Counted from the first letter of the stretch, positions 33,250-42,160 are shown. The stretch: 51,028 bases of DNA from an uncultured Alphaproteobacteria bacterium (GCA_902514875.1 CABXSY010000001.1:95753-146780), one strand, 5' to 3'. Notes: generated by a model not told the origin, from the letters alone. A program made the numbers and translations.

Positions 33250-34089
33250 TTGGATAAATATAATATATACGAAAAGATATTATTATATTTAGGAATACTA
33301 GTCTTTATGATTTTTATTCTTTTGCCTTTTGTCGAAATGTTTTATGCATCGCTTCGACCTTTAGATCACTTATTTAGATCTCCTTATCAATTTTATTCTG
33401 ATGATTTATCTTTCTGGGCTTATCGAGAAATGTGGAATACTGTACCAATGCTTCCACGATATATTTTTAACAGTTTTTTTCTTGCCTCAGTAACTTCTAT
33501 TATTACTTTGCTTTTTGTAATTCCTGCAGCTTACTCTTACGCACGTTTTAAATTTCCTTTTAAAAATTCTTCACTCTATATTTTATTAGCAATTAATATG
33601 TTTTCAGGCGCGGTTTTATTAATTCCTCTTTATAAAGTATTAAGAGCATTTGGTTTGCTAAATACATATCAAGCTATGATAGTTCCCGGTGTTGCTTTTT
33701 TAATACCAACTGCAATTTGGTTACTGAAGTCTTACTTTGAAAAAATACCAATAGATCTAGAAGAGGCAGCTTTTGTTGACGGGGCATCAAGAGTACAAAT
33801 ACTCAGACACATCATCGCACCTCTTAGTACGCCCGGTCTGGTGGTTGTTGGGATATATGCCTTTATTGGATCTTATGCTCAACAGTTTTTGTTTGCGATT
33901 ACATTTAACCAGAAAAAAGAATATATGCCTATCCCCTCGGGACTCTATGAATTTATAGGATACACAACAGTCAAATGGAATGAAATGATGGCAGCTTCTC
34001 TTGTTGGGATAGCCCCTGTCTTAATTATTTTTCTTTTTTTACAGAAATATATTGTTGCTGGATTGACTTCTGGGGCAGTAAAAAACTAG
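33250..34089 (+). CDS. Sugar ABC transporter permease, MalG-like, copy 2 (tandem duplicate)
   Basis: This is a 279-residue intact paralogue of the preceding permease, about 87 % identical in protein by my hand count. It starts at a TTG one base after the stop of copy 1 (TTGGATAAATAT corresponds to the ATGAATAAATAT of copy 1). Changes cluster in membrane segments 1-3 and the C-terminal segment. The loop that contacts the ATPase is identical. An altered pore with the same partners could change sugar range, or the copy could be redundant. No second MalF is present. It is followed by a 75-base gap with a possible promoter for the binding-protein gene. Confidence 0.87.
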   Translation: MDKYNIYEKILLYLGILVFMIFILLPFVEMFYASLRPLDHLFRSPYQFYSDDLSFWAYREMWNTVPMLPRYIFNSFFLASVTSIITLLFVIPAAYSYARFKFPFKNSSLYILLAINMFSGAVLLIPLYKVLRAFGLLNTYQAMIVPGVAFLIPTAIWLLKSYFEKIPIDLEEAAFVDGASRVQILRHIIAPLSTPGLVVVGIYAFIGSYAQQFLFAITFNQKKEYMPIPSGLYEFIGYTTVKWNEMMAASLVGIAPVLIIFLFLQKYIVAGLTSGAVKN

Positions 34090-34109
34090 AGAATTATCCA
34101 AAAACTAAC

Positions 34110-34138
34110 TTGCTTCATAGAGCCTCTTAATGTTATCT
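34110..34138 (+). promoter_or_regulatory. Possible sigma-70-type promoter for binding-protein gene
   Basis: TTGCTT (34110-34115) and TTATCT (34133-34138) are separated by 17 bases, upstream of the strong GGAGG site and ATG of the binding-protein gene at 34165. Binding-protein genes often carry their own promoter. The match is moderate and AT-rich DNA gives many false hits. Confidence 0.3.
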
Positions 34139-34164
34139 CTATTCTATATTTAAATGGAGGAAAT

Positions 34165-35376
34165 ATGACTTTCAAAAAACTATCTTCATTTCTTACAATA
34201 GCTATACTTTCACTAGTTGGTTTTAAATCTTATGCTGCTGAAGTACACGGAGTATTCTGTGGCGGTGAGCTTCGACCTAATTATGTTGAAATAGCTGATA
34301 AGTATATGGAAGACAATCCTGGAGTTACTGTAACTCTAGAGGCTGTTCCTTGGGGAACATGTCAGGATAAAGTAATCAATCTTGCTATTGCAGGTGATCC
34401 TGTTGCATTTTCATATGTTGGATCAAGAACTCTAAAAGGTCTTGCAGAAAACGGACATATTTTAGAAACAAACATTCCTGCTTCACAAAAAGCAATGTAT
34501 CAACCAGGTATCTTAAATACAGTTACACACATGGGTAAAACTTGGGGTTTCCCTCATGCGTTTTCAACTAAAGCACTTTTCATGAATTGTGGTCTTTTAG
34601 AAAAAGCAGGTGTTGCATGTGAAGGCCCTCAAAGTTGGGATGAATTATATTCAATGGCTGAAGCTGTAACAAAAAATGTTGATGGAGCTGCAGGAATTGG
34701 ACTAGCTGGTAAAGATTTTGATAATACTATGCACCAATTCTTAAACTACCTATACAGTAATGGTGGACAAGTTATTGATCCAATGACAAACGAAATAACT
34801 TTGAATTCATCTAATACTGTTGAAACATTAGAGTTTTATGGAAAGTTAGCAAACGTTGCTCAGGAAGGTCCTTTAGCTTGGGAGAGATCTCAATTAACAG
34901 AACTGTTTAATGATGAAAAAATTGCTATGTATATTAATGGACCTTGGGGTAGAGGTCAGCATAAGGAAGGTCTAGATGTTAAAACAGCTAGAATTCCTGC
35001 TGGACCACAAGGAAGTCAAGGTACTCTTTTAATCACTGATAGTGTTGCAGTTTTCTCAAACACAGGTGTTGAAAAAGAAGCAATGGAATTAGCTAGCATA
35101 ATCACATCAGGTGACTCTCAATACAGTCTTGATACTGATTGGGGCCTAACACCAATTATGCAATATCCTCAAATTGGAAATGAAGCTCCATACAATGAAG
35201 ATTATTGGATGATGTTTATTGATTCTATTGGTGATGGTGGACCAGAGCCACTATTTGTAGACTACAAAGCTTTTCAAACTGTTATGAACTCTATGATCCA
35301 AGGTGCAATTCTTGGTGAAGGAGATGCTGCGGATTTAGTAGCTGAAGCAGCTGAAGAGTTAGAAGAATACAAATAA
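34165..35376 (+). CDS. Sugar ABC transporter periplasmic binding protein
   Basis: The 403-residue protein has a signal peptide (basic start MTFKK, hydrophobic core, cleavage after SYAA near residue 25). The mature chain begins EVHGVFCGGELRPNY and has family 1 sugar-binding patterns such as INLAIAGDPVAFSYVG, PQSWDELYSMAEAV and AMYINGPWGRG. It collects the sugar for the MalF and MalG permeases just upstream. GGAGGAAAT precedes the ATG, a much stronger ribosome site than those of most neighbours. A perfect 11-bp hairpin follows the stop. The genes after it (SIS, nagA) point to N-acetylglucosamine or N-acetylgalactosamine as ligand. Confidence 0.9.
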   Translation: MTFKKLSSFLTIAILSLVGFKSYAAEVHGVFCGGELRPNYVEIADKYMEDNPGVTVTLEAVPWGTCQDKVINLAIAGDPVAFSYVGSRTLKGLAENGHILETNIPASQKAMYQPGILNTVTHMGKTWGFPHAFSTKALFMNCGLLEKAGVACEGPQSWDELYSMAEAVTKNVDGAAGIGLAGKDFDNTMHQFLNYLYSNGGQVIDPMTNEITLNSSNTVETLEFYGKLANVAQEGPLAWERSQLTELFNDEKIAMYINGPWGRGQHKEGLDVKTARIPAGPQGSQGTLLITDSVAVFSNTGVEKEAMELASIITSGDSQYSLDTDWGLTPIMQYPQIGNEAPYNEDYWMMFIDSIGDGGPEPLFVDYKAFQTVMNSMIQGAILGEGDAADLVAEAAEELEEYK

Positions 35377-35387
35377 TCAATTTATTT

Positions 35388-35412
35388 TGCTAGGGCAATA
35401 TTTGCCCTAGCA
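35388..35412 (+). terminator. Perfect 11-bp hairpin after binding-protein gene
   Basis: TGCTAGGGCAA (35388-35398) pairs with TTGCCCTAGCA (35402-35412) around a three-base loop, 11 bases after the binding-protein stop and 17 bases before the SIS gene. No long T tract follows, so it may stabilise the upstream message or give partial termination. Confidence 0.75.
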
Positions 35413-35429
35413 TCTTGTATAAAATTCAA

Positions 35430-36158
35430 ATGAGTAAACTAACAAGATCCTATTCCTCAAAAATTAATTCAATTTTAAAGAAAATTTTAAAAGAAGAAGA
35501 AAAAAAATTCTTTCAGTGTGCTAAGTTAATTAGTAAATCATATAAAAAAGGTGGACAGCTCTATATTTTTGGAACTGGACACTCTAGATTACTTGGAGAA
35601 GAGTCATTTCATAGAGCAGGTGGTTTTGCTGCCGCATGTCCAATAAGAGATGATGATCTTAGTTTTAAAAAAGGAGCAAGAAAAGCTACTGCTTTAGAAA
35701 GAACTCCAAATATTGCAAAAAAAGCTTTAGCTAAATATAAAATTACTAGCAAAGATATTTTGATGATTGTATCTAATTCAGGTGTCAATCACGCACCAGT
35801 TGAAGCAGCATTAATTGCTAAGAAAAAGAAAATAAAAACTATTTCACTAACATCTGTGAAATACTCAAAACAAGCTCCTCTATCTAAATTGAATAAAAGG
35901 TTATTTGAAATAACGGATATATTCATTGATAATAAGATACCGCCGGGTGATGCAATCATAAATATTAAAGATAATATGGTTGGACCAGCTTCAACAATTA
36001 CAGGATCTTTTATTTTAAATTCAATTTTAATTGAAGTTGCAAATATCTTAAAGAATGAAAAATTGTTCCCATTCTACATCAGTGTAAATATGCCAAATGC
36101 TAAAAAAAATAATGATAAATTAGAGAAAAAATTTAGTAAAATTAATCCTCATTTATAA
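35430..36158 (+). CDS. SIS-domain sugar-phosphate protein, UPF0309-like
   Basis: This 242-residue protein has one SIS domain. The FGTGHSRLLGEESFHRAGG stretch near residues 52-70 and SNSGVNHAPVEAAL near residue 115 are the phosphosugar-contact segments. Together with PIRDDDL these fit the UPF0309 group, relatives of the MurQ etherase. The role may be isomerisation or lyase action on an amino-sugar phosphate; it is not established. The ATG at 35430 was chosen over a TTG at 35415, which lies three bases after the hairpin. The gene is followed by nagA. Confidence 0.75.
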   Translation: MSKLTRSYSSKINSILKKILKEEEKKFFQCAKLISKSYKKGGQLYIFGTGHSRLLGEESFHRAGGFAAACPIRDDDLSFKKGARKATALERTPNIAKKALAKYKITSKDILMIVSNSGVNHAPVEAALIAKKKKIKTISLTSVKYSKQAPLSKLNKRLFEITDIFIDNKIPPGDAIINIKDNMVGPASTITGSFILNSILIEVANILKNEKLFPFYISVNMPNAKKNNDKLEKKFSKINPHL

Positions 36159-36212
36159 GTTTTTTTAATTTTTTTAAAAATCAACAAATTACTATATAAG
36201 ATATTAAATTAG

Positions 36213-37304
36213 ATGACCGATCAAAATAAAGTTAGTGGAAAAATTATCAATTATAATTCTTCCTATGTTGGTGATGTATATTTCAGTGAAAAAATTAATG
36301 AGTTAAAAATAAAGGACTCTGATGATTATAATAATATAATAATACCTGGTTTTATTGATCTCCATTGTCATGGCGGTAATGGATTTGATGTAATGGAGGG
36401 ATCAAAATCAATTATTGAAATGTCAAAATATCATCTGATGCATGGTACAACTTCAATTATGCCAACAACTTGGACTAATACCCTAGAAAATACTATTTCA
36501 GCATTAAATGGATTTAATGAAATTAAGAATGATAATCAAAATATTCTTGGTATCCATCTAGAGGGACCTTTTATTAATCCTAATAAACTTGGCGCTCAAC
36601 CAAATTTAACTGAAAAACCATCTTTGGATTTTATAAAAAAAATTCTTGAAATTTCTGATGTAAAAATCATCACTTTAGCTCCAGAAATTGATGGGATGCA
36701 AGAATTTATAAATGACTTAGTAAATCTAAATATTAAAGTTCAATTTGGTCACACTTTAGCAGATTTTTCTTGCTGTGATAAAATTATGAAAGATTATGAA
36801 GTTGGTTTCACACATTTGTATAATGCTATGTCTGGTAATGATCATAGATCCCCAGGAGTTTTATCAGCTGCTCTTTCAAAAGGAAAATATGCTGAAATAA
36901 TCTGTGATAATATTCATGTTAGTAAAGAAGCAATCAAAATTGCAAAAAAATGTATTCCTGGCCTATATGCAATAACAGATTCTATTAACGCAAGTGGACT
37001 GAATGATGGAGAATATATTTTTGCAAAAAATAATATAAGAAAAGAAAATAATTCAGTTAAAATAAAGTCTGACGGTACTTTAGCTGGAAGTATTGTTACT
37101 ATGGATCAAACTTTTAAACATTTAATATCAATGGACTTTTCATTAGAAGAAGCAGTTGCTTTAACAAGTTATAATGCTTCTAAATATTTGAATTTAGATA
37201 ATGTTGGTATAATCCAAAAAAATTTTGTAAGTAATTTTCTTATTTTAGATAAAGAATTTAATCTTAAAGAAGTTTATTTAAGAGGAAAAAAAATTAATGT
37301 CTAG
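36213..37304 (+). CDS. nagA: N-acetylglucosamine-6-phosphate deacetylase
   Basis: The 363-residue protein has the NagA signature: a metal-binding HCHGG at residues 51-55, HLEGPFINPNKLGAQ near residue 110, FGHTLAD, THLYNAMSG and the catalytic Asp in AITDSINASGL. It converts GlcNAc-6-phosphate to glucosamine-6-phosphate and acetate in the cytoplasm. The end overlaps the next gene by eight bases, so it is probably coupled to the deaminase. No GlcNAc kinase or PTS gene is in the window, leaving the source of the 6-phosphate open. Confidence 0.92.
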   Translation: MTDQNKVSGKIINYNSSYVGDVYFSEKINELKIKDSDDYNNIIIPGFIDLHCHGGNGFDVMEGSKSIIEMSKYHLMHGTTSIMPTTWTNTLENTISALNGFNEIKNDNQNILGIHLEGPFINPNKLGAQPNLTEKPSLDFIKKILEISDVKIITLAPEIDGMQEFINDLVNLNIKVQFGHTLADFSCCDKIMKDYEVGFTHLYNAMSGNDHRSPGVLSAALSKGKYAEIICDNIHVSKEAIKIAKKCIPGLYAITDSINASGLNDGEYIFAKNNIRKENNSVKIKSDGTLAGSIVTMDQTFKHLISMDFSLEEAVALTSYNASKYLNLDNVGIIQKNFVSNFLILDKEFNLKEVYLRGKKINV

Positions 37305-38319
37305 CTCTCAAGTTTTATCCGAAGCACTTTCAATTCCAAATAAAATTAATCATTTTAGCTTGAATGATGAAAATAATTATCAAGAAATATCAAATTTAAT
37401 ATCAGAAAAAAAGATTGATTATGTTGTTACTGTGGCGAGAGGTACTTCGGATTGCGCTGCTCTTTATTTGTCTTATATGTTTGCAAAATATCTAGGCTTA
37501 CCAACATACAGTATGCCTCCATCTATTATAACTTTAGAAGAATCAAAATTTGATTTTTCGAGAGCATTAGTTTTCATTATTTCTCAATCTGGAAAAAGTG
37601 AAGATTTAGTTGAATGTCATAAAATGGTACAAAAAATGGGAGCAAAGACTATATTAATAAGTAATAATCTAAATAGCCCTATTATAAAAACATCAAATTA
37701 TTTTTTTGATATAAATGCTGGGGAAGAAAAAAGTGTTGCAGCAACAAAAACTTTTGTGTTGTCTTTATTGATAATTTTAAAGCTTGTTTTTAACACTCTT
37801 AATAAAAAAGATATTAATAAACATATTGAAAAGCTAAGTGATCATTTAATTTTAGATAATCAAAACCAATGGAATCCAAATATATTAGATAAAAATATAA
37901 GTAATGGATATATAATTAGTAGAGGTGTAGGTTATGCAATTTCTAATGAAATATCTCTAAAATTTAAAGAATTATGTCAAGAAATGATAGAGCCTTTCAG
38001 TAGTGCTGAAGTAATGCATGGACCAAAAAGCCTTATAGAAAACTCATTCAAGTTATTTACAATATCGCTTAGAGATAAAAGTGGGATGATAGTAGCAAAA
38101 GATTCTACTCAAATTATTTCATTAACTAATCTTCACTATGAAATTACCTATGATGAAAACTCGAATACAAAATTAAAATATAACGCTAGTGAAATGATAG
38201 AGTTAGATCCAATTATAGTTCTATCAAAATTTTATCCATGGATAGTAAATTACTCTTTTGAAAAGGGATTAGATCCTGACAATCCTAGATATTTAACTAA
38301 AGTAACACAAACATTCTAA
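37297..38319 (+). CDS. SIS-domain glucosamine-6-phosphate deaminase-like protein (NagB-II/AgaS type)
   Basis: The 340-residue protein has two SIS domains like the isomerase half of GlmS. The first has ARGTSDCAALYLSYMFAKY and ISQSGKSEDLVE; the second has SRGVGYAISNEISLKFKEL and SSAEVMHGPKSLIE. It lacks the glutaminase half. Such proteins act as NagB-II deaminases, turning glucosamine-6-phosphate into fructose-6-phosphate and ammonia; AgaS does the galactosamine equivalent. The start overlaps nagA, giving consecutive deacetylase and deaminase steps. Confidence 0.85.
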   Translation: MSSSQVLSEALSIPNKINHFSLNDENNYQEISNLISEKKIDYVVTVARGTSDCAALYLSYMFAKYLGLPTYSMPPSIITLEESKFDFSRALVFIISQSGKSEDLVECHKMVQKMGAKTILISNNLNSPIIKTSNYFFDINAGEEKSVAATKTFVLSLLIILKLVFNTLNKKDINKHIEKLSDHLILDNQNQWNPNILDKNISNGYIISRGVGYAISNEISLKFKELCQEMIEPFSSAEVMHGPKSLIENSFKLFTISLRDKSGMIVAKDSTQIISLTNLHYEITYDENSNTKLKYNASEMIELDPIIVLSKFYPWIVNYSFEKGLDPDNPRYLTKVTQTF

Positions 38320-38320
38320 T

Positions 38321-39940
38321 TTGAATAATTTTGATATAGCAATTATTGGCGCAGGTTCTGCAGGAAGTATAATAGCAAACAAGCTTCTGAGTGAAACTAA
38401 TTTTAATATAGTCCTTATTGAGGCTGGACCTAAAGATAAAAGTCCTATTATTGATGTTCCTCTTGGTTATGGAATGACATTTTATAATAAAAAAATTAAT
38501 TGGAACTTCTATTCAGAAAAACAAGAAAATTTATTCAATAGGCAAATATATTATCCGAGAGGTAAAGTTTTAGGTGGCTCGGGCTCAATAAATGCAATGG
38601 TCTATGCAAGAGGATTAGAAACAGATTATGAGAATTGGGGTAGCAACAAGGAATGGAGTTTTGAAAATATAAAAAAAGTATACAGTTCGATGGAGCAACA
38701 AATAAATGATGATAAAGAATTTCTTACAAAAGAAAAGATTCCAGTAAATAATGTAAGTAAGTATCATCATCCAATTTTAGAATATTTTTTTAATGCTAGT
38801 AATGAAATTGGCATTAAAAAAAATACCAATTTAACTACATCAATTGAAAATCAAGTAGGTCATTACAATATCAATACTTACAACGGTACTAGACATTCAT
38901 CATCAAAAGTATTTTTAAAGCCTGTATTAAAAAATCCTAGATTAACTGTGCTAGATAATACTCAGGTAAAAAATTTAATAATTAAAAATAAAAAAATTAC
39001 TGGTATTAAAATTCAAAATAAATCAATAGAACAAATACTTAAATTATCTCATGGAGCAATTTTATGCTCTGGTTCAATAATGACACCCTACTTGTTAATG
39101 CATTCTGGTATTGGAGATAAAGACCATTTAAAAAAATATGATAAAGAAATAATAATTGATAATTCTAATGTTGGAAGAAATCTTCAGGATCATCTTGGTT
39201 TAGATTATTTATTTAAAACGCATCATCATTCTCTCAATAAATCTTTAGGAACTTGGTCAGGCAGAATTACTTCTGTATTAAGATATCTTTATAATAGGAA
39301 AGGACCGTTATCACTTAGTATTAATCAGTCTGGAGGCTATATAAATTGGAACTCAAAGCATCATTATCCCAATTTACAAATATATTTTAATCCGTTAACT
39401 TATTCTATCACTCATAAAAATAAAAGACCTTTACTAAAAACTGATAAATTTAATGGTTTTATTATTGGTTATAATTCTTGTCGACCAAAAAGTTTAGGAA
39501 GAGTTACATTAAATTCTCCTAATTTTGGTGATACTCCAGTTATTGATCCAAATTTTCTATCACATGAAGAAGATATACATGATGTTAAATGTGCCATTAA
39601 TTTTTCTAAAGTTTTGGCTAATACAAATAATATAAAAAAAATAAGAAATGAAAGTGTCAAGCATGATCTTTTAAATGCTACTGAAGAAGAAATGATTAAT
39701 CACTTTAAATCTAATGCAGTTTCTATCTATCACCCCTGCGGTACTTGTAAAATGGATGATAATCCTAAAAAGGGAGTTGTATCTGAAAGATTAAAAGTTC
39801 ACGGAATGGAGAATCTTTGGATTGCTGATGCATCTGTATTTCCTAATATTACCTCGGGCAATATAAATGCTCCTGTAATGATGCTTGCTAATCTTGGAAG
39901 TAAATTTATTATCGATGATTTAAAAAAATTTAATTTATGA
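38321..39940 (+). CDS. GMC-family FAD oxidoreductase (choline/glucose dehydrogenase-like)
   Basis: The 539-residue protein opens with the FAD motif GAGSAGS and carries the GMC signatures GKVLGGSGSINAMVYARG near residue 80 and GAILCSGSIMTPYLLMHSGIG near residue 245. It ends with HPCGTCKMD and SGNINAPVMMLA, holding the catalytic His and Asn. It oxidises an alcohol. In this amino-sugar operon a sugar or sugar alcohol is more likely than choline. There is no signal peptide. Translation starts at a TTG one base after the upstream stop; the next gene overlaps its stop by four bases. Confidence 0.85.
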   Translation: MNNFDIAIIGAGSAGSIIANKLLSETNFNIVLIEAGPKDKSPIIDVPLGYGMTFYNKKINWNFYSEKQENLFNRQIYYPRGKVLGGSGSINAMVYARGLETDYENWGSNKEWSFENIKKVYSSMEQQINDDKEFLTKEKIPVNNVSKYHHPILEYFFNASNEIGIKKNTNLTTSIENQVGHYNINTYNGTRHSSSKVFLKPVLKNPRLTVLDNTQVKNLIIKNKKITGIKIQNKSIEQILKLSHGAILCSGSIMTPYLLMHSGIGDKDHLKKYDKEIIIDNSNVGRNLQDHLGLDYLFKTHHHSLNKSLGTWSGRITSVLRYLYNRKGPLSLSINQSGGYINWNSKHHYPNLQIYFNPLTYSITHKNKRPLLKTDKFNGFIIGYNSCRPKSLGRVTLNSPNFGDTPVIDPNFLSHEEDIHDVKCAINFSKVLANTNNIKKIRNESVKHDLLNATEEEMINHFKSNAVSIYHPCGTCKMDDNPKKGVVSERLKVHGMENLWIADASVFPNITSGNINAPVMMLANLGSKFIIDDLKKFNL

Positions 39941-41037
39941 AAATAGTAAAACTTGAAACATTTACAAAACCATACGTAAGTTTTGTAAAAATTACAGTTG
40001 AAGACGGTTCAATTGGTTATGGTCAGATGTCAACTTATTATGCAGATATCACAGCTCAAATTTTTCATAAACAAGTAGCACCATGGGTTGTAGGGAAAGA
40101 ATATTTTGATTTTGATGATTTAGAGGATTTTATCTTTGAAAGAGAGCATAAATTTCCAGGATCATATCTTTTACGCGCAATAGCTGGTTTAGATACTGCG
40201 TTGTGGGATTTGAAAGGTAAAATCGAAAGTAAACCTGTCGTTTCATTGATAGGAGGATCTCCGGGAAATCTAAGAATTTATGGCTCATCAATGAAAAGAG
40301 ATATTACGCCAGATGATGAAGCAAATAGATTTAAAAAACTCTTTGATGAAAAAGGAGTTAATGCATTTAAATTTAGAGTTGGTTCTGAATGTGGAAGAGG
40401 AGTTGATGAATGGGAAGGAAGAACACCCAGTATAGTAAAAACAATAAATTCATCTTTAGATGAAAGTGTAATTAAAATGGTTGATGCAAATAGTTGTTAT
40501 AGTTCTCATCAAGCAATAGAAATTGGCAAACTTTTAGAAGATAATAATGTTACTCATTTTGAGGAACCCTGCCCTTACTGGAAGCCAGAAGAAACTAAAA
40601 AAGTTACTGATAGTTTAAAGATAGATGTTACTGGGGGTGAGCAGGATTGTGACCTTAGAATTTGGAGAGATATGATTAACAGAAAAATTGTAAATATATT
40701 TCAGCCGGATGTTATGTATATGGGAGGATTAACAAAAGCATTGAAGGTAGCTAAAATTATTGAAAATGGCGGTTTTATATGTACTCCACATACAGCTAAT
40801 TTATCTTTAGTAACAATTTGTACAATGCATTTTTTAAAAGCAATAAATAACTCAGGACCCTATCTTGAATTTTCAATTGAGGGTAAAGATTATTATCCTT
40901 GGCAACAGAATTTATTTTTAGGTGATCCTTTTAAAATATCTAACGGAACAGTTAAAATTGAAGATACTCCTGGCTGGGGTATCGAGATTAATCCTGACTG
41001 GTTAGAGAAATCAGAATATAAAAAGACAGAAATATAA
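39937..41037 (+). CDS. Enolase-superfamily (mandelate racemase-like) sugar-acid dehydratase
   Basis: The 366-residue protein has the capping domain then a barrel. The candidate general base Lys is in FKFRVGSE. The metal ligands are Asp in MVDANSCYS, Glu in FEEPCPYW and Glu in TGGEQDCDL. The catalytic His is in CTPHTANL near the end. Such enzymes dehydrate aldonic acids to 2-keto-3-deoxy acids. Overlap with the GMC gene (ATGA) suggests the sugar is oxidised to an acid and then dehydrated. The exact acid cannot be named. Confidence 0.82.
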   Translation: MKIVKLETFTKPYVSFVKITVEDGSIGYGQMSTYYADITAQIFHKQVAPWVVGKEYFDFDDLEDFIFEREHKFPGSYLLRAIAGLDTALWDLKGKIESKPVVSLIGGSPGNLRIYGSSMKRDITPDDEANRFKKLFDEKGVNAFKFRVGSECGRGVDEWEGRTPSIVKTINSSLDESVIKMVDANSCYSSHQAIEIGKLLEDNNVTHFEEPCPYWKPEETKKVTDSLKIDVTGGEQDCDLRIWRDMINRKIVNIFQPDVMYMGGLTKALKVAKIIENGGFICTPHTANLSLVTICTMHFLKAINNSGPYLEFSIEGKDYYPWQQNLFLGDPFKISNGTVKIEDTPGWGIEINPDWLEKSEYKKTEI

Positions 41038-41041
41038 AAAA

Positions 41042-41701
41042 ATGATTAAAAATATAATTTTTGATTTTGATGGAGTCATAGTTGATAGTGAAGTGTTGGC
41101 TTCTAAAGCTTTTTCTAAATATTTTAGTAAATTTGATCAATCAATTAAAGAGGAGCAATTTTACAAATATGCTGGAAAAAAAACAGTCGAAGTAATAGAT
41201 TTATTATCTGCTAAATATAAGATTGAAAATAAAGAAAAATTTACAAACGAAATATTTGATATAGTTGCAGAAGTCTATTCCAAGGATTTAAAACTAGTTG
41301 ATGGAGCAAGAGATTATATTACCAAATCAGACAGAAATCACTTCATTGGATCTAACAGTAATAAGGATAGAATTCTGGATGGATTAAAGTTTGTTGATTT
41401 AGATAAATTTTTTTTAAGTGATCAGATTTACTCATTTGATATGGTTAAAAGACCAAAACCTGATCCCGATATATATTTGAAGGTTGTAAATGATAATTCA
41501 CTTAATATAGAAGAAACAGTCATTATTGAAGATAGTAAAGTGGGTGTTAAAGCAGCTACTGCTGCAGGAGTCAGGGTATTTGGACTTACTGCAGGAAAAC
41601 ATTGGCATTCAAATAGAGATAAAAATGAATTATTTGACAATGGCGCTTTGAATGTATTTAGTGATTATGAAAGTCTAGGTAAGGCAATAGAGGAGCTTTA
41701 A
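41042..41701 (+). CDS. HAD-superfamily phosphatase, beta-phosphoglucomutase-like
   Basis: The 219-residue protein has HAD motif I DFDGVIVDSE at residues 8-17 with both aspartates, a helical cap, motif II GSNSN, motif III lysine in KRPKPDPD and motif IV IIEDSKVG. It is a cytoplasmic sugar-phosphate phosphatase or mutase. It sits four bases behind the enolase-superfamily gene and directly abuts the next start. A role in removing phosphate from a keto-deoxy sugar or pathway by-product is plausible. Confidence 0.83.
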   Translation: MIKNIIFDFDGVIVDSEVLASKAFSKYFSKFDQSIKEEQFYKYAGKKTVEVIDLLSAKYKIENKEKFTNEIFDIVAEVYSKDLKLVDGARDYITKSDRNHFIGSNSNKDRILDGLKFVDLDKFFLSDQIYSFDMVKRPKPDPDIYLKVVNDNSLNIEETVIIEDSKVGVKAATAAGVRVFGLTAGKHWHSNRDKNELFDNGALNVFSDYESLGKAIEEL

Positions 41702-42160
41702 ATGGGGCCAGATGTAAAAGGAAATCCACTATATATTTCAGTTTATCTTTTAATAGCCTCTTATGTAATTGGAGAATTTATCCTTCCTAAATATCCACTT
41801 CTATATATTCTTAATCTTTTTGGATTATTAATTATTATTTTAATGCCAATTGTGTTTTTTTCCTCAAAAAACGCATTTAATGCACATGAAGAAAAGTTAC
41901 TTCCTCAAACTGAAACAAATAAAATTATAAAAACTGGAATCTACGCTTACTCTAGAAATCCTATTTATCTATGTTTTGTTTTATTTCATTTTGGTATGTT
42001 TCTTACTTTTGAAAATATTATGTATTTTCTTTGTTCTATAGGTTTGTTTTTTTGGTTAAATAATTTTGTAATATATGAAGAAGAAAAATACCTACAAGAT
42101 AAATTTGGTGATGAATTTGAAAGATATTGTAATTCAGTTAAAAGATGGATTTTTTTCTAA
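41702..42160 (+). CDS. Small membrane methyltransferase (ICMT/PEMT-like)
   Basis: This is a 152-residue protein with about four membrane segments. It has the motif TGIYAYSRNPIYLCFVLFHFG followed by the charged C-terminal EEKYLQDKFGDEFERY, typical of isoprenylcysteine-carboxyl-methyltransferase-like bacterial proteins. Those use S-adenosylmethionine at the membrane; the bacterial substrates are mostly unknown. It starts directly after the HAD stop, and its stop overlaps the convergent kinase by four bases. It may be an unrelated passenger of the operon. Confidence 0.75.
   Translation: MGPDVKGNPLYISVYLLIASYVIGEFILPKYPLLYILNLFGLLIIILMPIVFFSSKNAFNAHEEKLLPQTETNKIIKTGIYAYSRNPIYLCFVLFHFGMFLTFENIMYFLCSIGLFFWLNNFVIYEEEKYLQDKFGDEFERYCNSVKRWIFF

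Larger units (their letters stand above)
32409..34089 (+). repeat. Tandem gene duplication of malG-like permease
   Basis: Two 840-base units follow each other with one base between. Identity is patchy. The stretches 32529-32602 (74 bases) and 32853-32968 (116 bases) are exact matches to 33370-33443 and 33694-33809, including silent sites, while flanking stretches differ often at third positions. This pattern suggests gene conversion after an older duplication. Confidence 0.9.

Noticed and set aside
32409-34089. Assembly duplication of one malG gene
   Set aside because: The copies differ at about 36 residues spread over the protein and in many silent sites, so they are two real genes; only patches are identical.
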